Positions 21,429-29,287 of a stretch of DNA of 32,536 nucleotides are shown piece by piece (positions within the stretch are counted from its first letter, which is position 1; each line of letters opens with the position of its first letter). The notes below the pieces were generated by a model that had not been told where the DNA came from, ran no database searches, and was given only the letters and a program-made list of their open reading frames with translations. The translations under genes and the position numbers were made by a program. Source of the stretch: Bacillus pseudomycoides. Its GTDB lineage: Bacteria > Bacillota > Bacilli > Bacillales > Bacillaceae_G. The stretch is taken from assembly GCF_002582035.1 (NCBI RefSeq), contig NZ_NUQE01000001.1, positions 106,155 through 138,690 on the forward strand, read 5' to 3'.

Positions 21429-23468
21429 TTAAAAGAATGGAACCCATTCTTTTATTTTATTCATCCAATTTCCCTGCTGTTCTTTTCTCTGCTTTTCTTG
21501 CTCTTGTCGTTTTTCCTCTTCTTCTCTTCGCTTTTTGTCTTCTTCAATAGTTTGTAACTGTTTTGTATACTCAGCTTCTGGTATAAGCGACAGATCAAAG
21601 TTTTTTTGACTTGGCTGCCCCACTGCTTTTTTCATAATATCGTGAAACATCGTTGTCGTTATTTGACTACCACTAGGAACAAAATGTTCGCTATCTGTTT
21701 TATCATAGCCAACCCAAATGGATGCAACCAATTCTGGTGTATAGCCAACAAACCATGAATCTTTTGCACCGCTGCTCGGTCCATCTACAAGTTGTGTTGT
21801 ACCCGTTTTACCAGCAGTCTCTACAGATTTAAGTTTTGCTTTTTCTCCCGTTCCTTTCTCTACAACCCCTTTTAATAAATACGTCATCTTTTGTGCCGTT
21901 TTTTCATCCGTAACACGAGTTTCTTTTTTATACCATTTCCCTACTATATTCCCTTCACTATCTTGAAGTTCCCGAATCGCATGTTCTTCCATTTGCACAC
22001 CATCATTTGCAAATGTCGCATACGCTTGTGCCATGACAAGAGGAGACGTTCCTTCACTCATCCCTCCTAGCGCTAACGCATAAGATTTATCATTATCTTG
22101 AAGCGGAATACCAAAACGTTCTAAAGACTTCAAACCCTTTTCTAGACCGATTTGCTCCAATAGCCAAACGGCTGATACATTATAGGAATTAGCAACTGCT
22201 TCATACATTGTTACATTACCATGGTATACATTCCCGCTATTTTTCGGTGAATATCCATTAATGTCTAGTGGTTCATCTTTTAATACATCATATACCTCAT
22301 ATCCTTGTTCCAATGCTGGTGTATACACTGCTAATGGTTTTAACGTTGAACCTGGCTGGCGTTTTAATTGCGATGCATGATTAAACTGTAAAAATTGATA
22401 CGGCCCTCTTCCTCCTACAAGAGCTGGAACACCACCCGTTTTAGGATTCATGAGTACAACACCTGTTTGCATAATTTGATCAGAAGTAGTCTTCGGAAAA
22501 TAATGATCATTATTCACAACATCTTCTACCGCTTGTTGCATCTTTGGATCTAATTCTGTGTAAATCTGATAACCACCTGATAAAATTTCATTTTGTGTCA
22601 AGTTATATTTGTTCATTGCCTCACGAACAACATAGTCAACATAGTAAGGATATTTCCCCTCATATTGATTTTCGACACCACGGTGAAGTGAAAGCCCTTC
22701 ATCTTTCGCTATTTGAAATTGTTTGTCTGTAATATAGCCTTGTTCCTTCATTAAAGAAAGAACAACATTTCTTCTTTGAATTGATTTATTAAAATCTTTA
22801 AACGGTGAATATGTAGAAGGCGCTTTAATTAATCCTGCTAAAGTGGCAGCTTCAGGAATCGTTAATTCCTTCACTTCTTTATTAAAATACGTCTTCGCAG
22901 CATTTTTAATCCCCCATGCTCCTTCACCAAAATAAATTTGATTCAAATACATTTCTATAATTTCATCTTTTGTATATGTGCGTTCAATTTTCTTTGTAAT
23001 AAAATACTCTTTAAATTTTCTTGTAAACGTCCGATCTTGTGTTAAAAATACGTTTTTAGCAAGCTGTTGTGTAATTGTACTTCCTCCAGCAACAACTTCT
23101 CCTGCTTTTATATTTTTAATGATAGCATGAAAAATCCCACTATAAGATATGCCACGATGCTGATAAAATTTTTGGTCTTCTACTGAAACAACAGCTTGAA
23201 CCATAACGTCTGGAATATCTTTACGCTTAATTCCCTCTATTTTCGAAGAAGACAATTTTGCTGCTACCTGCTTATTTGCATCGTAAATCACTGTTGGCTG
23301 AGGTACTGCATGTTTTAATGCCGATATATCTTGGATTGAAATCATAATGTTTACAAAGATAAACAAAGATAAGCCAAAACTTCCTAAAATCAACAAAAAT
23401 ATTCGCAATTTTTTTCTTGTTTTGAACCACTCTCGTATCCTTTGTAATTGAGTGCTGTTCAATTTCAT
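21429..23468 (-). CDS. Class A penicillin-binding protein (transglycosylase/transpeptidase)
   Basis: This is a bifunctional peptidoglycan synthase at the outer face of the membrane. The 679-residue protein has a cytoplasmic basic start, one membrane anchor (about 22-44), and a GT51 glycosyltransferase domain with the catalytic Glu97 in SVEDQKFYQHRG and GGSTITQQLAKN (128-139). The transpeptidase domain has S374-T-L-K377, S428-Y-N430 and K554-T-G556. The C-terminus is a highly charged coiled stretch (EEDKKRREEEEKRQEQEKQ) followed by a short amphipathic end. Size fits the PBP1A/PbpF-PbpG type, and I do not assign which. AGAGGAAG precedes the ATG; a second ATG four bases upstream is in another frame. 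Single gene. Confidence 0.93.
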   Translation of the reverse strand: MKLNSTQLQRIREWFKTRKKLRIFLLILGSFGLSLFIFVNIMISIQDISALKHAVPQPTVIYDANKQVAAKLSSSKIEGIKRKDIPDVMVQAVVSVEDQKFYQHRGISYSGIFHAIIKNIKAGEVVAGGSTITQQLAKNVFLTQDRTFTRKFKEYFITKKIERTYTKDEIIEMYLNQIYFGEGAWGIKNAAKTYFNKEVKELTIPEAATLAGLIKAPSTYSPFKDFNKSIQRRNVVLSLMKEQGYITDKQFQIAKDEGLSLHRGVENQYEGKYPYYVDYVVREAMNKYNLTQNEILSGGYQIYTELDPKMQQAVEDVVNNDHYFPKTTSDQIMQTGVVLMNPKTGGVPALVGGRGPYQFLQFNHASQLKRQPGSTLKPLAVYTPALEQGYEVYDVLKDEPLDINGYSPKNSGNVYHGNVTMYEAVANSYNVSAVWLLEQIGLEKGLKSLERFGIPLQDNDKSYALALGGMSEGTSPLVMAQAYATFANDGVQMEEHAIRELQDSEGNIVGKWYKKETRVTDEKTAQKMTYLLKGVVEKGTGEKAKLKSVETAGKTGTTQLVDGPSSGAKDSWFVGYTPELVASIWVGYDKTDSEHFVPSGSQITTTMFHDIMKKAVGQPSQKNFDLSLIPEAEYTKQLQTIEEDKKRREEEEKRQEQEKQRKEQQGNWMNKIKEWVPFF

Positions 23469-23769
23469 TCATTCACTTCCTCTACCTTACTTTTAAATGT
23501 ATATAGGTAAATCTTTATCTTTACAAATTTTCTATGATATCGTTATAATTCGTCAAGTCTAAGCTACCTTTTTCATACTTTTTGTATGAAAAGGACATTA
23601 TATAAGTACGAGTATTACTAATAAATTATTAATATTACTAATTTTTCAACTTGTCTAATGTTAAGTTTTTGTAAACTTTTCGATAAAATGTTTTAAAAAC
23701 CGACAGCTTTTTGATAGAATGAACTAGCCAATATGATTTACATAACTATTTTTTGGTGGGGGTAACAGT
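23469..23769. other. Divergent intergenic region between the penicillin-binding protein and pit genes
   Basis: This gap serves as the promoter region of both divergent genes. On the minus strand TTGACG (23555-23550) is a candidate -35 for the penicillin-binding protein gene. A hairpin CCTTTTTCATAC/GTATGAAAAGG lies at about 23568-23595, and ATTACTAAT occurs twice as a direct repeat at about 23614-23643. TAGAAT near 23715 is a candidate -10 for the phosphate transport genes. I see no gene here. Confidence 0.45.
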
Positions 23770-24390
23770 ATGGTTTTCAAATCGAAAAAAGATAAATTTT
23801 CAGAAATGCTAACGAATATTTCGGAAAATTTAAAAGAAGGCGCACAGTTTTTTGTGGAGTATAAAATTAAAAACGCAAGTGATTTAAAAGAATTCTCCAT
23901 GCGCATGAAAGACTATGAGTCAAAGGGTGACTCATTTATTCACGAAATCATTATGGAATTAAACAAAGCATTTATCACTCCAATTGAACGTGAAGACATT
24001 TTACAACTTGCAATGAGTATGGATGATGTATTAGACGGATTAGATCATAGTGCAGGTCTATTTGAAATGTATTCTATTACAGAAGCAGACGAATACATGA
24101 TTAAATTCGTTGAGACAATTAATCAGTGTGCAATTGAAATTGCATCGTCTATTGAATTGATGGCTAATAAAAAGCTACTCGATATTCGTACAAATGCAAT
24201 TAAAATTAAAGATTACGAATCAAAATGTGATGATATTCGTAGACATGCTATTAAGCATCTATTCTCTCGTGAGAAAGATCCAATTAAGATTATTCAATAC
24301 AAAGAAATTTACGAAGAATTAGAAGAAGTTGCTGACAGCTGTCAAAGCGTAGCAAATGTTTTAGAAACAATTATTATGAAGAACGCATAA
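23770..24390 (+). CDS. DUF47 (PhoU-like) Pit accessory protein
   Basis: The 206-residue all-helical protein is of the DUF47 family, related to PhoU and usually encoded just before a Pit phosphate transporter, which it is thought to modulate. Typical segments are FFVEYKIKNASDLKEFSMRM, DSFIHEIIMELNKAFITPIE with ERED, and DDVLDGLDH (about residues 83-91), with acidic metal-binding-like positions. It starts at an ATG after GGTGGGGG, and pit begins 11 bases after its stop, so the two form an operon. B. subtilis YkaA is the likely counterpart. Confidence 0.92.
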   Translation: MVFKSKKDKFSEMLTNISENLKEGAQFFVEYKIKNASDLKEFSMRMKDYESKGDSFIHEIIMELNKAFITPIEREDILQLAMSMDDVLDGLDHSAGLFEMYSITEADEYMIKFVETINQCAIEIASSIELMANKKLLDIRTNAIKIKDYESKCDDIRRHAIKHLFSREKDPIKIIQYKEIYEELEEVADSCQSVANVLETIIMKNA

Positions 24391-24401
24391 GGAGTTTGAC
24401 C

Positions 24402-25400
24402 ATGGATACACTCTTGATTTCAACCGTTTTAGTTGTCATTTGTGCTTTGGCTTTCGACTTTATTAACGGATTCCATGATACAGCAAATGCTATCGCAACA
24501 GCTGTTTCAACAAAGGCTTTAAAGCCAAGACAAGCCATTCTTATGGCATCTATTATGAACTTTTTAGGTGCAATGGCATTTACGGGTGTAGCACAGACTA
24601 TTACAAAAGATATTGTCGATCCATTTACATTACCAAATGGTAGTGTCGTTATTTTAGCAGCACTGCTTGCTGCTATCACATGGAACTTAATTACTTGGTA
24701 CTATGGAATTCCAAGTAGTTCATCTCATGCAATTATTGGTGCTATTGCTGGGGCAGCTATCGCTGCTGCTGGGGTACATTCATTAAATTATAAAGGCTTC
24801 ATTAAAATTATTGAAGCTTTAATTATTTCACCGATTATCGCTTTCGTCATCGGTTACATCGTATATAGTATTTTTAAAATTTCTTTTAAAAATTTCAACT
24901 TGACGAAAACAAACAAAAATTTCCGTATATTCCAAATATTCACAGCGGCATTGCAATCTTTTACACATGGTACAAACGATGCTCAAAAAGCGATGGGCAT
25001 TATTACAATGGCCCTTATCGCAAATAATTATCATACTTCAACTGATATCCCTTTTTGGGTACAACTCGCGTGTGCAACCGCAATGGGTCTTGGTACTTCT
25101 ATTGGTGGATGGAAAATTATTAAAACCGTCGGTGGACAAATTATGAAAATTCGCCCTGTAAATGGCGTAGCTGCTGATTTATCTTCATCAATTGTTATTT
25201 TCGGTGCAACTTTCATTCATTTACCAGTAAGTACAACACACGTTATTTCATCTTCTATTTTAGGTGTTGGTGCTTCACATCGCGTAAAAGGTGTAAAGTG
25301 GGGAACAGCAAAACGCATGTTAATTACATGGGTTATCACGCTCCCTATTTCAGCTTCATTAGCTGCTTTATTCTATTACGTATTAGACCTTATTTTCTAA
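24402..25400 (+). CDS. pit: Pit, low-affinity inorganic phosphate transporter
   Basis: Pit is a proton-coupled transporter of metal-phosphate complexes in the membrane. The 332-residue protein has the two PHO4 family signatures, GFHDTANAIATAVST near residue 22 in the first half and FTHGTNDAQKAMGII near residue 187 in the second, each inside membrane helices, showing the inverted duplication of the family. The ATG at 24402 is seven bases after AAGGAG; an upstream TTG at 24396 is too close to that site. It is the second gene of the operon with the DUF47 protein and is followed by a strong terminator. Confidence 0.94.
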   Translation: MDTLLISTVLVVICALAFDFINGFHDTANAIATAVSTKALKPRQAILMASIMNFLGAMAFTGVAQTITKDIVDPFTLPNGSVVILAALLAAITWNLITWYYGIPSSSSHAIIGAIAGAAIAAAGVHSLNYKGFIKIIEALIISPIIAFVIGYIVYSIFKISFKNFNLTKTNKNFRIFQIFTAALQSFTHGTNDAQKAMGIITMALIANNYHTSTDIPFWVQLACATAMGLGTSIGGWKIIKTVGGQIMKIRPVNGVAADLSSSIVIFGATFIHLPVSTTHVISSSILGVGASHRVKGVKWGTAKRMLITWVITLPISASLAALFYYVLDLIF

Positions 25401-25436
25401 AAAAAGTCGTCTTCTTATGTAGAAGACGACTTTTTT
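25401..25436 (+). terminator. Terminator of the DUF47-pit operon
   Basis: AAAAAGTCGTCTTC and GAAGACGACTTTTT are perfect 14-base arms around a 7-base loop, ending in a T-run one base after the pit stop region. Confidence 0.93.
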
Positions 25437-25511
25437 GTGAACACACATCATTCTGATTCAAAACATTGTATAATAAATGAGGTATTTGTTATAAAAGAGG
25501 AGATGTTACAG

Positions 25512-26312
25512 TTGGAATATATTATGCTATTACTTGTTGGATTATTAGCAGGTACAATTGGAAGTCTAGTTGGTCTTGGTGGGGGAATCATTATCGTTCC
25601 ATTACTGATTAACTTACATAGTCTCTCTCCCCAATTGGCTGTTGGTACTTCAATTGTTACTGTCGTATTTACAGGTTTAGCTTCTACCCTCACATACATG
25701 AAGCATAAGCGAGTTGATTACAAAAGTGGCCTTATTTTATTTATTGGGAGTGGTCCTGGAGGAATTATCGGATCGTGGGCAAATAAATTTTTAAATCAAG
25801 ATTCTTTCTCTTTATATTTCGGAATTTTTCTCATTTTGGTATCCATTTTACTTATGATACGAGATAAAATGAAACCTCTATCACTTTCAAACGGTTCTAT
25901 TATTAAACGCTCCTTTACAACTGCTGAAGGAGAAACGGTAACTTATCAGTTCTCACCTTTTCTTGCTATCATTATTTCATTTGGTGTAGGTTTTATTTCT
26001 GGTTTATTCGGGATTGGCGGGGGTGTCCTATTAGTTCCAGCAATGATGATTCTTTTTGCTTTTCCAGCACAAATCGCTGTTGCTACATCAATGTTTATCG
26101 TTTTGTTATCCGCAATTGTAAATTCAGCAACTCATATTTCACTTGGTAATGTAAGCTGGCTCTATGCTCTTGTTTTAATCCCGGGAGCATGGATCGGTGG
26201 GAAAATTGGAGCTTATATTAATACAAAACTAAGTGGTAACGCTATGATCAATTTATTACGTATTACCTTAATTATTCTCGGTACACGTATGATCATTAGC
26301 TCTATTTTGTAA
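25512..26312 (+). CDS. TauE/SafE family anion (sulfite/organosulfonate) exporter-like permease
   Basis: The 266-residue membrane protein has about eight helices and the duplicated glycine-rich motif of the TauE/SafE family: GTIGSLVGLGGGIIIVPLL near the N-terminus and SGLFGIGGGVLLVPAM in the second half. Substrates in the family include sulfite and sulfonates; the one here is unknown. The start is decided by the ribosome binding site: GAGGAG ends right at the ATG at 25503, leaving no spacing, while the TTG at 25512 has nine bases. TTG is therefore preferred. Single gene with its own terminator. Confidence 0.88.
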   Translation: MEYIMLLLVGLLAGTIGSLVGLGGGIIIVPLLINLHSLSPQLAVGTSIVTVVFTGLASTLTYMKHKRVDYKSGLILFIGSGPGGIIGSWANKFLNQDSFSLYFGIFLILVSILLMIRDKMKPLSLSNGSIIKRSFTTAEGETVTYQFSPFLAIIISFGVGFISGLFGIGGGVLLVPAMMILFAFPAQIAVATSMFIVLLSAIVNSATHISLGNVSWLYALVLIPGAWIGGKIGAYINTKLSGNAMINLLRITLIILGTRMIISSIL

Positions 26313-26335
26313 CGCATTCTTTTAGAATGCGTTAC
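26309..26335 (+). terminator. Terminator of the TauE/SafE gene
   Basis: GTAACGCATTCT and AGAATGCGTTAC form a perfect 12-base stem with a 3-base loop. It overlaps the stop codon. Only CTTTAT follows, so the T-run is weak. Confidence 0.75.
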
Positions 26336-26711
26336 TTTATATACACGTGTAGAAAAATACTCCTAAAATAATACATAATAATGAGCAGATACATAATAAG
26401 AGAAGGTTAGAAATATGGAAATTCCTCAAGATAATCACTCCTATGTTTATTACATTTTTAGTATTTCATTCCACTCTTACGTGTAGTAAGGCTTTCCTAC
26501 ATTCAATAGGGAAACATAAGACTTCCATAAGAGCTTACTTGGTTCAACTAATCATCTGTAGAAGATGAAGAATTCCCATTGACTTTATCATACCGAAAAA
26601 ACACAACATATACATTTACAATGCCCTAACAATATAAAAGTGAGTGTTACAAATCATATGTAATTATTACATTATATATACAATCTTATTGTTTTCTATT
26701 TATAAACAAAA
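26336..26711. other. Gene-poor region with a decayed repeat and tiny ORFs
   Basis: A decayed bcr1-like copy in minus orientation is visible at about 26539-26588 (GGTTCAACTAATCATCTG ... GACTTTAT). ACGTGTAG occurs twice as a direct repeat (about 26344 and 26479). A 23-codon plus-strand frame at 26415-26486 (MEIPQDNHSYVYY...) has AGAAGG upstream. On the minus strand a 30-codon hydrophobic frame (RNFHISNLLLLCICS...) has AGGAGTG upstream. Both are too short to call genes; they could be remnants. Confidence 0.35.
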
Positions 26712-26766
26712 AACAAGCCGAGAAATGCTTCTCTTTATTTAAGAGAGGAGCATTTCTCGGCTTGTT
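26712..26766 (-). terminator. Large terminator hairpin of the 74-residue protein gene
   Basis: AACAAGCCGAGAAATGCT and AGCATTTCTCGGCTTGTT are perfect 18-base arms, with CTCTT/AAGAG pairing inside. A run of T follows on the minus strand. It is unusually long for a terminator of such a short gene. Confidence 0.85.
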
Positions 26767-26776
26767 AAGTTTTCCA

Positions 26777-27001
26777 TCAGTGTACAAGCGACCATCCCAT
26801 AAAGTCTTCATGGACTTGTCTTGCCCGTTTATCGTTTCTATCATATAATTCTGCATAACTATCTGTTTCTTCATCATAAGCCATCGTATAAATGATTTTT
26901 CCATCTATTTTGACCGATAGAACAACTCCGCCCTTCATTTCTTCCACATGTATCACTGCATCTGCTGAAATCTTCACATCAGTCATTTTTTCATCTAACA
27001 T
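26777..27001 (-). CDS. Small acidic protein, unknown
   Basis: The 74-residue protein is supported by a perfect AGGAGG six bases before the ATG, a promoter match upstream and a strong terminator downstream. It appears to be a short beta-rich domain (AVIHVEEMKGGVVLSVKIDG, then KIIYTMAYDEETDSY) followed by a helix ending in HEDFMGWSLVH. No signal peptide or membrane helix. I do not recognise the family. The stop codon falls in TTTCCATCAGTG, which looks like the first stem arm of the bcr1-like repeats, so the last codons may be set by a repeat fragment. Confidence 0.75.
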   Translation of the reverse strand: MLDEKMTDVKISADAVIHVEEMKGGVVLSVKIDGKIIYTMAYDEETDSYAELYDRNDKRARQVHEDFMGWSLVH

Positions 27002-27057
27002 GGTATGCCTCCTAAAAAATATTCCTTTCTAGCACCGTCCTTACACATACACACTAA

Positions 27058-27092
27058 ACAGTATACTACTGTAATATGATATATTTCGTCAA
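27058..27092 (-). promoter_or_regulatory. Promoter and palindrome before the 74-residue protein gene
   Basis: On the minus strand TTGACG (27092-27087) and TAGTAT (27068-27063) are spaced by 18 bases. A perfect palindrome ACAGTA-TAC-TACTGT (27058-27072) covers the -10, which is a usual place for a repressor site. No known regulator consensus was recognised. Confidence 0.5.
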
Positions 27093-27131
27093 TAAAATTG
27101 ATAGATTTTATGTAAAGTGTACACCTTTTAT

Positions 27132-27219
27132 ATAAAGTGAAGCTTCCCTCAGTGGGGAGTTCTTCATCTCCCACCTATCTTCTTCGCTCCTCTCAATCTT
27201 GAGGTGAATGCGGAATAAA
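27132..27219 (+). repeat. bcr1-like repeat, copy I (internally deleted)
   Basis: ATAAA, GTGAAGCTTCCCTCAGTGGG, then CCCACCTATCTTCTTCGC and CTCAATCTTGAGGTG, then GCGG and ATAAA. After the closing ATAAA the sequence TTGAAACTTACAT resembles the start of another copy. The rest of the 418-base gap before the Crp/Fnr gene holds its likely -10 (TATAAT at 27380-27385); I see no gene in it. Confidence 0.7.
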
Positions 27220-27419
27220 TTGAAACTTACATTAACATGATTTTCATCCTCATCCATCTTCTTTATTTCCTCTGAATCTTGAGATAGCAATCTTTAGCAG
27301 GAAATTACTAAATTGCAGAATACATCCATAAGGTTTCTTCTGCATTTCACAAAAATAGTCTTATGCACACAATTCCTCTATAATAATAATGAAAAGGAAT
27401 ATATAAAGAGGTGCTTACA

Positions 27420-27932
27420 TTGATTTTACATAAAGGAGAAATACTATTTCGTCAAGGAGAGGAAGGCCCTCTATATTTTGTAAAAAGCGGTCTATTAAAA
27501 GTAGTTCGCCTCCAAGAGGACGGCACGTCTGTTTTATTTAATATTATTGTTCCAGGTGAAACGATTCCTCACCACTCTTTAATCTCTCCAAAAGAATATC
27601 ATGGAACTGCAATCGCTTTAATTAAGACAGAAGTAGAGCCAATTTTATGCAACGTATGGTATGAACAATTACATGCTAATCCCGAATCTTATGCCGATAT
27701 CGCCCTTCAGCTGCAAACAAAATTACGAATGATGCAAGAGCGTATTGATCAGCTTACAACCGTTTCTCCAAAAGAGAAGCTACTTCGTTTACAAAAATGG
27801 TTTACAACATATTTAGGAGACATTCCAATCTATGAAATTTTAACCCAAACAGAAATTGGTCAACTCATTGGCATCCGCCGTGAAACTGTAAATCGTCTAC
27901 TTCGAGAACAAACAAAAAACGAGGTGAGTTAA
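27420..27932 (+). CDS. Short Crp/Fnr family transcription regulator
   Basis: The 170-residue protein has a cyclic-nucleotide-binding-like beta domain (KGEILFRQGEEGPLYFVKSG, residues 5-24, onward), a long dimer helix (about 100-120) and a C-terminal winged helix-turn-helix with LTQTEIGQLIGIRRETVNRL as the recognition unit. It lacks about 20 residues present at the front of most family members. There is one Cys in the sensor domain, so no FNR-type iron-sulfur cluster, and no clear cAMP pocket. A TTG start at 27420 lies seven bases after AAGAGGTG; an in-frame GTG at 27411 is inside that site. It converges on hmp, whose upstream region holds a Crp/Fnr-type palindrome, so hmp is a candidate target. 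Confidence 0.85.
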   Translation: MILHKGEILFRQGEEGPLYFVKSGLLKVVRLQEDGTSVLFNIIVPGETIPHHSLISPKEYHGTAIALIKTEVEPILCNVWYEQLHANPESYADIALQLQTKLRMMQERIDQLTTVSPKEKLLRLQKWFTTYLGDIPIYEILTQTEIGQLIGIRRETVNRLLREQTKNEVS

Positions 27933-27946
27933 CACCTCGTTTTTTA
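27916..27946. terminator. Shared terminator of the Crp/Fnr and hmp genes
   Basis: AAAACGAGGTG and CACCTCGTTTT pair around AGTTAA, with T-runs on the plus strand and A-rich sequence that gives T on the minus strand. It lies between two convergent genes 17 bases apart. Confidence 0.85.
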
Positions 27947-27949
27947 AAA

Positions 27950-29158
27950 TTATTGTAAGCTAGCTGCTGGCCCAAAGAATTCAAAATGAATATTCTCTGG
28001 TGTCACGCCCCATTCTGTCAAAGCTGCATTTATATGCTTCATAAATGGCACCGGTCCACAGAAGTAGAAATCCGCTTTACTGGAAGGAATAATAGTTTGT
28101 AACCACGCTAAATCAATGAAGCCTTCTTTATCATAATTTTTTACTTTCTTATCTTGCTCAGTTGGATTAGAGTAGCAAGTATATACTTCCACTTGTTCAT
28201 GCTCTTTTGCTATATTTGTAACATAATCTTTCATTGCGTGTACACCACTGTTTAACGCGCCGTGAATAAAGTATACATTACGGTTTGGCGATTGCTGAAT
28301 TAATGTATTCAACATACTCATCATTGGTGTAATTCCTACACCACCACTAATTAACACAACAGGTAATTGTGAATCCATATTTAACACAAAATCCCCTGCT
28401 GGTGCACTTAATGGTAAAATATCTCCTTCATTTACATGATCATGTAAATAATTAGATACCATTCCATCTAGACCTTCTGCACTTTTCTCACGTTTTACAC
28501 TAATACGATAGTAATCCTTTCCAGGTGCATCTGATAAACTATACTGACGGTTATGTGTATATGTTTCTCCTTCAATATTTAACTGTACGCTGACATATTG
28601 TCCTGGTAAGAATGAAGATAGCGCTCCCCCATCTTCTGGTTTTAAATAAAAGGATGTAATCACATCACTCTCTTTTTCTTTTTTCACAACGATAAAATTA
28701 CGGAAATCTTTCCAGCCGCCCGCTTTTTCCGCAGCTTCTTCATACATCTCTGCTTCTATACTAATAAATGCGTCAGCTATCACACCATAAGCTTCTCCCC
28801 AAGCATCTAATACTTCTTGCGGAGCATCAGCTACTTCTTTAATCGCTTGCAGCAAGCACTTGCCAACAATCGGATAGTGTTCTGCTTTAATACCTAAACT
28901 ACGATGTTTGTGGCCAATTTGTTTTACAACTGGAATGATTACTGCTAAGTTATCAATATAATTAGCAGCTGCGTATACTGCATTTGCTAATGCTTGTTGC
29001 TGTCTCCCTTGTTTTTGATTTGTATGGTTAAAAATGTTTAATAGTTCCGGATGCTCAGAAAACATAATTTGATAAAAACGTGTTGTAATCTCCACACCTT
29101 TTTCTTGTAATAATGGTACAGTTGATTTTACAATTTCAATTGTTTTTGGACTTAACAT
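27950..29158 (-). CDS. hmp: Hmp, flavohemoglobin (nitric oxide dioxygenase)
   Basis: Hmp oxidises nitric oxide to nitrate using O2 and NAD(P)H in the cytoplasm, protecting against nitrosative stress. The 402-residue protein has an N-terminal globin domain with Tyr29, Phe43, Gln53 and the haem ligand His85 at the same numbers as in E. coli Hmp. An FAD domain follows (GQYVSVQL, RQYSLSDAPG), then an NAD domain (GGVGITPMMSML, FYFCGPVPFM, and FEFFGP at the end). The ATG at 29158 has AGAGGAG eight bases upstream and gives the normal MLSPKTIEIVKSTVP start; an in-frame GTG at 29167 overlaps that site. The leader has 12-base tandem repeats and a Crp/Fnr-type palindrome. Confidence 0.96.
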   Translation of the reverse strand: MLSPKTIEIVKSTVPLLQEKGVEITTRFYQIMFSEHPELLNIFNHTNQKQGRQQQALANAVYAAANYIDNLAVIIPVVKQIGHKHRSLGIKAEHYPIVGKCLLQAIKEVADAPQEVLDAWGEAYGVIADAFISIEAEMYEEAAEKAGGWKDFRNFIVVKKEKESDVITSFYLKPEDGGALSSFLPGQYVSVQLNIEGETYTHNRQYSLSDAPGKDYYRISVKREKSAEGLDGMVSNYLHDHVNEGDILPLSAPAGDFVLNMDSQLPVVLISGGVGITPMMSMLNTLIQQSPNRNVYFIHGALNSGVHAMKDYVTNIAKEHEQVEVYTCYSNPTEQDKKVKNYDKEGFIDLAWLQTIIPSSKADFYFCGPVPFMKHINAALTEWGVTPENIHFEFFGPAASLQ

Positions 29159-29170
29159 ACTATCCACTCC

Positions 29171-29218
29171 TCTATTTCCTTAGCTATTTCCTTAACTATT
29201 TCCTTATCTATTGCCATT
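29171..29218 (-). repeat. 12-bp tandem repeats in the hmp leader
   Basis: Three 12-base units (TCTATTTCCTTA, GCTATTTCCTTA, ACTATTTCCTTA at 29171-29206) and a diverged fourth run in tandem. On the mRNA strand each gives TAAGGAAATAG, so three Shine-Dalgarno-like AAGGA cores precede the real AGAGGAG. They may vary in number by slippage and could change ribosome loading. Confidence 0.8.
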
Positions 29219-29242
29219 GTATACGATATCAAAAATATACGT

Positions 29243-29258
29243 TGTGATTTTAATCACT
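29243..29258. promoter_or_regulatory. Crp/Fnr-type palindrome upstream of hmp
   Basis: TGTGA (29243-29247), six bases, TCACT (29254-29258): read on the minus strand this is AGTGATTAAAATCACA. It matches the TGTGA-N6-TCACA layout of Crp/Fnr family sites with one end base off. It lies about 85 bases before the hmp start. The regulator encoded at 27420-27932 is a candidate to bind it. No clear NsrR site was seen. Confidence 0.5.
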
Positions 29259-29287
29259 ATAAACATGATGTTTTTGTGAAAAACGTC

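Noticed and set aside
24374-25216. Minus-strand frames across the phosphate transporter gene
   Set aside because: They are antisense to the conserved PHO4 signatures of pit.
27108-27290. 60-codon minus-strand frame
   Set aside because: It is composed of a bcr1-like repeat copy and flanking sequence and has no ribosome binding site.
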